From NCBI RefSeq assembly GCF_029933015.1, contig NZ_JAOZOZ010000001.1, forward strand, positions 23,444 to 57,515: 34,072 nucleotides of DNA, read 5' to 3'. Shown piece after piece: positions 7,320 to 13,934 of the stretch. Both the position numbers and the translations under genes were made by a program. The notes beneath the pieces are model-generated. The model was not told the origin of the DNA. It saw nothing but the letters and a program-made list of their open reading frames with translations, and ran no database searches. How positions within the stretch are numbered: position 1 is the first letter of the stretch; every line of letters begins with the position of its first letter. The DNA is from Hydrogenimonas sp. (GTDB lineage Bacteria > Campylobacterota > Campylobacteria > Campylobacterales > Hydrogenimonadaceae).

Positions 7320-8128
7320 TGAGACCTTATACTCCCAAAGACAACGTACAGAAGAAAGCCTACTATACCGACCGTTTCTGGGTGGCTCCTCGCATTCCCG
7401 AAGAGCCGGTACCGGAGGGTAGCGACTACGCCGAAGACGTGGCGGCCGTGAAGAAGGCGTGCAAAGTCCTCAACGCCTACATCCAGCGCGGCCAGCTCGT
7501 CATCTACGTCAATTCCGAAGACAATGTCACGGCACTCAAAGCGCTGAAAGAGGAGAGGGGCTACGACATGCTCTCGGAACTGAGTGCCGTCGACTTCCTC
7601 GCCGAGCGCGGCGGTTTCGAGGTGTTTTATCAGCTTTTGAACCTGAATGCCGCAAGAAGGCTCCGCGTCAAATGCTTCGTCGAAGAGAACCACGCGGTAG
7701 AAAGCGTCAATCCGCTCTATCGTAGTGCCGACTGGGCCGAGCGTGAGATGTGGGATCTGATGGGTGTCAAGGTCAACAACCACCCCTATCTCAAGCGTCT
7801 CATCATGCCCGACGACTGGGAGGGCCATCCGCTGCGAAAGACCTATCCTCTCGAAGGGGACGAGTTCGCCCAGTGGTACGAAGTCGACAAGATTTTCGGC
7901 AAAGAGGCCCGCGACATCATCGGACCCGAAAACAGGGATCCGGGCCGTATCGACCGCTACGACACGGAGCGTTTCGCGCGTCTGGGACACGAAGTTCCCC
8001 GCGGTGCGCCGGCCGAGATGGTCGACAAGGCGGAGGAGACTCCGATCAGCTATCAGGAAGAGGAGGGTGTCTTCCTGATTCAGAAACTCTCGGCAGAGAA
8101 TTCAAAAGTTTTGGACAAGAGAAGATAA
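7316..8128 (+). CDS. nuoC: NADH-quinone oxidoreductase subunit C (NuoC)
   Basis: NuoC is a structural subunit of the quinone-reducing module, docked on NuoD. The 270-residue product contains the family signature region 'NPLYRSADWAEREMWDLMG' followed by 'RLIMPDDWEGHPLRKTYPL'. The frame is open far upstream into nuoB, but the start is placed at the ATG at 7316, which overlaps the nuoB stop as ATGA; a second ATG follows at once. About 80 residues after the 'HPLRK' signature form a charged C-terminal extension (KIFGKEARDIIGPENRDPGR and onward). NuoC is separate from NuoD here, not fused as in E. coli. Confidence 0.95.
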   Translation: MMRPYTPKDNVQKKAYYTDRFWVAPRIPEEPVPEGSDYAEDVAAVKKACKVLNAYIQRGQLVIYVNSEDNVTALKALKEERGYDMLSELSAVDFLAERGGFEVFYQLLNLNAARRLRVKCFVEENHAVESVNPLYRSADWAEREMWDLMGVKVNNHPYLKRLIMPDDWEGHPLRKTYPLEGDEFAQWYEVDKIFGKEARDIIGPENRDPGRIDRYDTERFARLGHEVPRGAPAEMVDKAEETPISYQEEEGVFLIQKLSAENSKVLDKRR

Positions 8129-8138
8129 GGGGACGCGG

Positions 8139-9371
8139 ATGCAACAGACCAACAAACTACGACCATTTTTCGAAAACCTGGAGTTCGAGCGCGAAGACAA
8201 CCATATGGTGATCAACTTCGGTCCCCAGCACCCCTCCGCCCACGGACAGCTCCGGCTGATTCTGGAGCTCGACGGCGAGCAGATCGTCCGCGCGGTACCC
8301 GATATCGGATATCTGCACCGGGGAATGGAGAAGATGGCGGAAAACATGATCTACAACGAGTTTCTGCCCACCACCGACCGGATGGACTACATCGCGGCCA
8401 CGTCGAACAACTACGGATTCGCCCTGGCGGTCGAGCGGCTGCTCGGCATCGAGGACAAGGTGCCCAGACGCGCCAAGGTGATCCGGACGATGCTGCTGGA
8501 GATCAACCGCATCATCTCCCACCTCTTCTGGCTGGCGACCCACGCCCTGGACGTCGGTGCGATGAGCGTCTTCCTCTACTGCTTCCGCGAGCGTGAATTC
8601 GCGATGGACCTGATGGAGGACTACTGCGGTGCGCGCCTGACCCACTCGGCCGTCCGTATCGGCGGCGTGCCCCTCGATCTTCCCGATGGGTGGCTGGGCG
8701 CGCTGGCGAAATTCGTCAACGAGCTCCCGTCCAACATCAAGGACTACGAGGATCTTCTGACCGAAAACCGCATCTGGCGCATGCGTCTGGAGGGTGTCGG
8801 TGTCATCGATGCCGATCTGGCCAGAAGCTGGGGATGTACGGGACCGATTCTTCGGGCCACAGGGATCGAATACGATATCCGTAAAGAGGAGCCCTACGAG
8901 CTCTACGACGAGCTTGAGTTCGACATTCCCGTCACGAATACGGGTGACAGCTACGGCCGTTACAAACTCTACATGGAAGAGATGCGCCAGTCGGCACGCA
9001 TTCTGCAGCAGCTGATCGCGATGTACGACGAGACGGAGCCGGAGCTGATGGCCCACGTGCCCCAGTACATCTCCGCGCCCAAAGAGGACATCATGACCCA
9101 GAACTATTCGTTGATGCAGCACTTCGTACTGGTTACCCAGGGGATGCGCCCGCCGGTCGGCGAGGTCTACGTACCCACCGAAAGCCCGAAAGGGGAGCTG
9201 GGCTTCTACATCAACTCCCAGGGTGAGCCCTATCCCTACCGCCTGAAGGTACGGGCTCCGAGTTTCTGGCACTGCGGCATCCTTCAGGATATCCTGCCGG
9301 GCAGCTATATCGCCGATGTCGTCACGATCATCGGTAACACCAACATCGTCTTCGGCGAAATCGACAGATAA
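8139..9371 (+). CDS. nuoD: NADH-quinone oxidoreductase subunit D (NuoD)
   Basis: NuoD forms the quinone-binding cavity together with NuoB and is related to the large subunit of NiFe hydrogenases. The 410-residue product has the N-terminal 'FGPQHPSAHGQLRLILELDG' motif with its quinone-site histidine, then 'YLHRGMEKMAE' and the C-terminal 'DIVFGEIDR'-like ending (here NIVFGEIDR). A GGGGA site precedes the ATG, ten bases after the nuoC stop. Length and motifs are normal. Confidence 0.96.
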   Translation: MQQTNKLRPFFENLEFEREDNHMVINFGPQHPSAHGQLRLILELDGEQIVRAVPDIGYLHRGMEKMAENMIYNEFLPTTDRMDYIAATSNNYGFALAVERLLGIEDKVPRRAKVIRTMLLEINRIISHLFWLATHALDVGAMSVFLYCFREREFAMDLMEDYCGARLTHSAVRIGGVPLDLPDGWLGALAKFVNELPSNIKDYEDLLTENRIWRMRLEGVGVIDADLARSWGCTGPILRATGIEYDIRKEEPYELYDELEFDIPVTNTGDSYGRYKLYMEEMRQSARILQQLIAMYDETEPELMAHVPQYISAPKEDIMTQNYSLMQHFVLVTQGMRPPVGEVYVPTESPKGELGFYINSQGEPYPYRLKVRAPSFWHCGILQDILPGSYIADVVTIIGNTNIVFGEIDR

Positions 9372-9383
9372 GGGGGAGAGAAC

Positions 9384-9614
9384 ATGGTACGTTACGATTT
9401 GCGCCATCTGAAAGATAGTTTCTACGACAGAATGATGGAGTTGCTCGAGACCGGCACGAAGCCGGGCGAAGTCGCGATCTTTCTCTTCGAAATCGGGGAT
9501 TTCTCTCCGATCCAGAAAAGCGCCGATCTGGTCAAGGAGGCTGGACATGAGCTGCTGAACTCGCTCAAGTTCAACGAAGTCGACTGGACCATCATGGTGA
9601 GAAGGAAAAAATAG
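9384..9614 (+). CDS. NuoE-position small subunit lacking all cysteines
   Basis: This 76-residue protein holds the nuoE position but is not a canonical NuoE, which is about 160 residues with four cysteines for the N1a 2Fe-2S cluster. It contains no cysteine, so it cannot bind that cluster. It starts MVRYDLRHLKDSFYDRM and has a short hydrophobic strand (EVAIFLFEIG) and a basic tail. It resembles the short proteins at this place in Campylobacter (Cj1575c) and Helicobacter complex I operons, where NuoE and NuoF are replaced. A GGGGGAGAG site precedes the ATG. Its TAG shares one base with the GTG of the next gene. It is probably an adaptor for the next protein. Confidence 0.75.
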   Translation: MVRYDLRHLKDSFYDRMMELLETGTKPGEVAIFLFEIGDFSPIQKSADLVKEAGHELLNSLKFNEVDWTIMVRRKK

Positions 9615-11656
9615 TGGCCCGAGTGGTTTTTTCGACCTGGCGCGGTGAGTTCATCGACAACCGCGGCAAGCCCGAAGAGGAGTGGGTCGAGTCCGAATAC
9701 AAGCTTCCCGAGCGGTACGAAGCGGACCGCGACGCGAAAGCCTTCATCGGCTGGGACGGGTTCGCCGTGTTCGACGAAAGCATCGACGTCGTACGCCTGG
9801 GAACGGAGTACGCGCATACCTACCAGAAGTATTCGGAAGCTTGCGGCCGTTGTGCGCCGGGCCGATGGGGCGGTCGGATCCTCTACGACCTGATGGACAA
9901 GATCGCCCGCGGCGAAGGGGAAGTGAGCGATCTCGAGCATCTCAAAGAGGTGTCGCGTACCATGATGGAGACGAGCAAGTGTGAAATCGGCCGTACCGTG
10001 CCCAAGCCGCTGCTCGACATGATGGAGCACTACCACGACACCTTCATGGACCTGATCGAAAACAAGAAAAAGAGTCCCGACTACGACAAAGAGGATATCA
10101 GCTACATCGCGAAGGTCACCGCGCCCTGTATGGACGCCTGCCCGACCCATGTGGACATTCCCGCCTACATCGAGGGTGTGCGCGACCTGCGTTACGACGA
10201 TTCGCTCAAAGCGACCCGAAAATCGATGCCGCTGGCCCATACCTGCGGCCGTGTCTGTCCCCATCCCTGCGAGGACGAGTGCCGCCGCGCCAATCTGGAC
10301 GAGCCGATCTCGATCATGGAGCTCAAACGCATCGGCGCAGACTACGAAACCGATCGCGGTTTCGAGTGGCTTCATCCCGAAGAGCCCGCGAAGGAGAAGA
10401 CGGACAAGCGTGTCGCGATCGTCGGAGCGGGTCCCGCGGGACTGACCGCCGCCTACTATCTGGGGGTCAGAGGCATCCAGTGCGACGTCTACGAGGAGCT
10501 TCCGGTGCTCGGCGGCGAGGTGGCCGTGGGCGTTCCCCAGTACCGCATGCCGATCGAGAAGTACAACAAGGATATCGAACTGGCCAAGAGCGTCGGCACC
10601 AACTTCATCATGAACACCAAAGTCGACGCCGAGATGCTTCGGAAGTTCGACAAGGAGTACGACGCGACGCTGCTGGCTTTCGGAACGCGCCTCTCCAAAA
10701 AGGTGCGCGCCAAGAACGAGCGCGATGATATGCCCGGTTACTGGGGCGCGATCAACTTCCTCGACTGTGTCAATCTCTGGGTCAAGTACGGCATTCCGAT
10801 TCCCCAGGAGGTACGCGAGCAGCAGATGCTCGACAAGGAGTACGTCGACCTGACGGGCAAGACCGTGGTCTGTGTCGGCGGCGGCTTCACCTCGATGGAC
10901 GTCGTGCGCTGTTCGATCCGCTGCAACGCCGACAAGGTGATCATGCTCTACCGCCGGGACGAGAAGACGATCATCCGAAACACGACCTACGAAGAGTACC
11001 ACGAGGCGGTGGAAGAGGGTGTCGAGTTCATCTTCCACTCCGCTGTCGAGGAGATCATCGAAGACGAGAACGGACGCCTCAAGGCACTCAAGGTCAACCG
11101 TTTCGAACTGGTCCCCGATCCGGGCGGCGGACGTCCGCAGCTGGTGAAGATCGAGGGCGCCGATTTCGAGATCGAGTGCGACTATCTGATCCCCGCCGTC
11201 AGCCAGGCGGCCGATCTGGGCCTCCTGCCCGAAGAGTGGGAGCTGGAGCTCACCAGCTGGGGCACTCTCAAGACCAACGGACGCGACTACATGACGAGCC
11301 GCAAGGGGCTCTTCGCCGCCGGCGACTGCGAATACGGTCCGATGACGATCGTCAACGCCGTCGGACAGGCGCGCCGCGCCGCGTCGGTCATTTCGCGGTT
11401 CGTCCATACCGGCGAGATCACCCTGACCGACGAGGAGATCATGGAAGACCATCTGCGCCGACTCCGTGTCTACGACAAGAAGGAGAAGGTGACGGGATGG
11501 CTTCCGGGACTGCCCAGACAGGTGAGCGAGAAGCTCGGCGTCGACGAGCGGAAGTACAACAACCGCGAAGTCAATCTGGGATTCACCCAGGAAGAGGCGA
11601 TCGCCGAGGCGGAACGCTGTATGCGGTGCTACTACATCGCGATGACGGCTGTATAA
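9614..11656 (+). CDS. NuoF replacement: N3-cluster segment fused to a GltD/NfnB-like FAD oxidoreductase
   Basis: This 680-residue fusion occupies the nuoF position. Residues about 44-150 match only the C-terminal end of NuoF, with 'YSEACGRCAPGRWGG' and 'SKCEIGRTVPKPLLDMM'; the FMN/NADH-binding and SLBB domains are absent. Normal NuoF has CxxCxxC plus a distant Cys; here C77, C80 and C123 remain but the third position is Gly83. From about 165 to the end it is GltD-like: Fe-S motifs 'APCMDACPTHVD' and 'CGRVCPHPCEDECRR' (about 170-224), FAD motif VAIVGAGPAGL (267-277), a second nucleotide site VCVGGGFTSMD (419-429), 'YRRDE' suggesting NADPH preference, and AAGDCEYGP (568-576). The C-terminus holds RCMRCYY. 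GTG start with an AAGGA site, one-base overlap with the previous gene. Confidence 0.85.
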   Translation: MARVVFSTWRGEFIDNRGKPEEEWVESEYKLPERYEADRDAKAFIGWDGFAVFDESIDVVRLGTEYAHTYQKYSEACGRCAPGRWGGRILYDLMDKIARGEGEVSDLEHLKEVSRTMMETSKCEIGRTVPKPLLDMMEHYHDTFMDLIENKKKSPDYDKEDISYIAKVTAPCMDACPTHVDIPAYIEGVRDLRYDDSLKATRKSMPLAHTCGRVCPHPCEDECRRANLDEPISIMELKRIGADYETDRGFEWLHPEEPAKEKTDKRVAIVGAGPAGLTAAYYLGVRGIQCDVYEELPVLGGEVAVGVPQYRMPIEKYNKDIELAKSVGTNFIMNTKVDAEMLRKFDKEYDATLLAFGTRLSKKVRAKNERDDMPGYWGAINFLDCVNLWVKYGIPIPQEVREQQMLDKEYVDLTGKTVVCVGGGFTSMDVVRCSIRCNADKVIMLYRRDEKTIIRNTTYEEYHEAVEEGVEFIFHSAVEEIIEDENGRLKALKVNRFELVPDPGGGRPQLVKIEGADFEIECDYLIPAVSQAADLGLLPEEWELELTSWGTLKTNGRDYMTSRKGLFAAGDCEYGPMTIVNAVGQARRAASVISRFVHTGEITLTDEEIMEDHLRRLRVYDKKEKVTGWLPGLPRQVSEKLGVDERKYNNREVNLGFTQEEAIAEAERCMRCYYIAMTAV

Positions 11657-11666
11657 GGATGGGCGG

Positions 11667-13934
11667 ATGATTACATTGACCATTGACGGACGAAAAGTCG
11701 AAGCGAAGAAGGGTGAGACGATCCTGCAGGCGGCACGCCGGGCAGGACTCTACATCCCGACGATGTGTTATTTGACCAAAGTGAAGCCGATCGCCTCCTG
11801 CCGCCTCTGCGTCGTGGAGGTTGAAGGCGCCGACGGCTTCATCCTCAGCTGCCAGGCCCCCGCACTGGACGGAATGGAGGTACGGACCAACTCCCCCGAA
11901 CTCTTCTCCCACCGCCAGAACATCATGAAACTCTACGATGTCAACCACCCGCTCGAGTGCGGCGTGTGCGACAAGAGCGGTGCCTGCGACCTGCAGAACA
12001 AGACGCTGGAGTTCGGTGTCGACACCCAGGAGTTTTCGGCCCGTGATCACAAGCGCGACCTGCGGAAGTGGCAGTTCATCGGATACGACGAATCGCTCTG
12101 CATTCTCTGTGAGAAGTGTGTCCATGTCTGTAACGAAGTGATCGGCGACGACGCCATCGAGATCCACTACGGCGGATACAACTCCCGGATCCAGCCGAAA
12201 GGGACGGAAGAGCTGGAGTGTACCAACTGCGGCGAGTGTATCGCGGTCTGCCCGGTCGGCGCGATGATCAGCACCGATTTCCAGTACAAGGCAAACGCCT
12301 GGGAGCTGGAGAAGATCCCCGCGACGTGCGCCCACTGCAGCGCAGGCTGCGCCCTCAACTACGAGCGGAAATACGAAGGGGCGCTGGAGAAGAACGAACC
12401 GAAGATCTACCGCGTCACCAACGAGTTCGAATTCTCGACCCTCTGCGGGGCGGGACGATTCGGGTACGATTTCGAAAACCGTGTGGCGGGCAGGGACGAA
12501 GCGGCTTTCAAGAAGGCGCTGGAAGCCTTCCGAAAAGCCGATACGATCCGTTTCACGAGCCGCATCACCAACGAAGAGGCGATGATTCTCCAGAGATTGA
12601 AGGAAAAATACGGATACAGACTCGTCAACAAAGATGCGGGAAACTATCGGAAATTCCTCGAAGCGTATGCGACGATGAGCGGCAAGAGCCTCTTCAACGG
12701 CTCGCTCGAATCTCTGGCGGACGCCGACGGTATCATCGTACTGGGGACCCGCATCCTGACGGACAATCCGGCGGTGCGCTACCACATCACGATGGCATCC
12801 AAACGCCACAACGCGCGGGTCGTCTACATGCATCCGATGGAAGACGAAGAGATGAAAAACGTCGTGACCCAGTTCGTCAAGTACGAAGTGGGCACGGAAG
12901 AGGGCGTGCTGGCGCTGCTGGCGAAAACGATGCTCGAGGGTAAAATCGACGTCAAGAAGATCGAGGGTTTTCTCAAGGATCTCGACGAGGGGTATCTGAG
13001 TGCCGAAAGCAACGTCGGCGAAGAGGAGCTCGAAGCGGTCAAAACTTCGCTGGCACGCTGCAGGCGGATCGCGCTGGTGGTGGGAGAAGACTGCATCAAC
13101 CACCCCAGAGCCACGCAGATCGCGCGTCTGGCGGCTCTGTTCGAGAGATTCGGCGGCATCTCGGTCCTTCCGGTGGCGCCGAAAACGAACTCGCTGGGCG
13201 TCGCCCTGATCTGCGACCTCGACGATGAGTCCGAAGGATATACGATCGGCTACAACACCCCGGGTGATTTCGTCCTGAGTTCACTGGGAGAGGGCGATCT
13301 GGATATGCCGGCGCTCAACCAGCAGGAGGGTACCTTCACGACGCTGAACAAACGGGTCGTGCCGACGAACGTGGCGCTTCCTTTCAAAGGGTATGTGCTC
13401 AACGACATCGCCAACGCCCTGGGTGTAGAGGCGGAGTTCACGATCGACTATACCGAAAGACTGCCGAAAGAGAAGGGGTTCGAAGCGGTTCGCTTCGACG
13501 ATATCCCCTACTATTTCAGCAACAGCGAAGGAGAGGTCAGAGGCTACGAGCTCAGACGGCTCAAGCACGGCGTCGATTCGTCGCTGGAGGATATCGCGGA
13601 GCTTCCGGAATTCAACGGTCCGATCCTCTACCGTTGTGATCCGGTGCTGCAGTTCGGTCCGCAGACCTACCGCGCTTCCCAGCTCGAGGGCGAAGAGCCG
13701 GTACTCTACGGTGCGCAGCAGTTCGCCGTCGCGGCGAAGCTGCAGGAGGGGATGCGGGTGAGAGTCAACGTCGGAGGCGTCGAAATGGAGAGAGTGTTTA
13801 AAATCGACCCAACGCTGAAAGGTACGATCGCCCTCAATCCAACCTTTGACTTGGGATTAAGTGAAGATTTGTTATCTTCAAATTATCGATACAGTCAAAG
13901 CAAAATAGAAGTAGTGGGACAAGCCAATGAGTGA
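11667..13934 (+). CDS. nuoG: NADH-quinone oxidoreductase subunit G, first copy (NuoG1)
   Basis: NuoG holds the iron-sulfur wire between the input flavoprotein and NuoI. The 755-residue product has N1b ligands C34, C45, C48 and C62; the N5 set H94, C98, C101 and C107; then two complete CxxCxxCxxxC motifs (C145/148/151/155 and C185/188/191/195), where canonical NuoG has ligands for only one cluster. The N7-type set is C221, C224, C228 and C260. The rest is a molybdopterin-oxidoreductase-like domain without evident cofactor use. The 3' end (13840-13926) is unusually AT-rich with nested inverted repeats, and the frame overlaps nuoG2 by eight bases. It is clearly paralogous to the next gene. Confidence 0.93.
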   Translation: MITLTIDGRKVEAKKGETILQAARRAGLYIPTMCYLTKVKPIASCRLCVVEVEGADGFILSCQAPALDGMEVRTNSPELFSHRQNIMKLYDVNHPLECGVCDKSGACDLQNKTLEFGVDTQEFSARDHKRDLRKWQFIGYDESLCILCEKCVHVCNEVIGDDAIEIHYGGYNSRIQPKGTEELECTNCGECIAVCPVGAMISTDFQYKANAWELEKIPATCAHCSAGCALNYERKYEGALEKNEPKIYRVTNEFEFSTLCGAGRFGYDFENRVAGRDEAAFKKALEAFRKADTIRFTSRITNEEAMILQRLKEKYGYRLVNKDAGNYRKFLEAYATMSGKSLFNGSLESLADADGIIVLGTRILTDNPAVRYHITMASKRHNARVVYMHPMEDEEMKNVVTQFVKYEVGTEEGVLALLAKTMLEGKIDVKKIEGFLKDLDEGYLSAESNVGEEELEAVKTSLARCRRIALVVGEDCINHPRATQIARLAALFERFGGISVLPVAPKTNSLGVALICDLDDESEGYTIGYNTPGDFVLSSLGEGDLDMPALNQQEGTFTTLNKRVVPTNVALPFKGYVLNDIANALGVEAEFTIDYTERLPKEKGFEAVRFDDIPYYFSNSEGEVRGYELRRLKHGVDSSLEDIAELPEFNGPILYRCDPVLQFGPQTYRASQLEGEEPVLYGAQQFAVAAKLQEGMRVRVNVGGVEMERVFKIDPTLKGTIALNPTFDLGLSEDLLSSNYRYSQSKIEVVGQANE
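13844..13900 (+). promoter_or_regulatory. Nested inverted repeats in an AT-rich patch before nuoG2
   Basis: Inside the last codons of nuoG1, CTTTGACT (13844-13851) is mirrored by AGTCAAAG (13893-13900). Between them sits TGAAGATTTGTTATCTTCA (13862-13880), a perfect 7-bp stem with a 5-base loop. The whole stretch is AT-rich and uses codons unlike the rest of the operon. TTGACT (13846-13851) resembles a -35 box, but no good -10 lies at the right distance. It may be an mRNA processing or stability element, or an internal promoter, placed 27 bases before the nuoG2 start. Confidence 0.45.

Noticed and set aside
9422..11683. Antisense frame of about 750 codons opposite the NuoF replacement
   Set aside because: Same cause as other antisense frames; no recognisable domain and no start signal.
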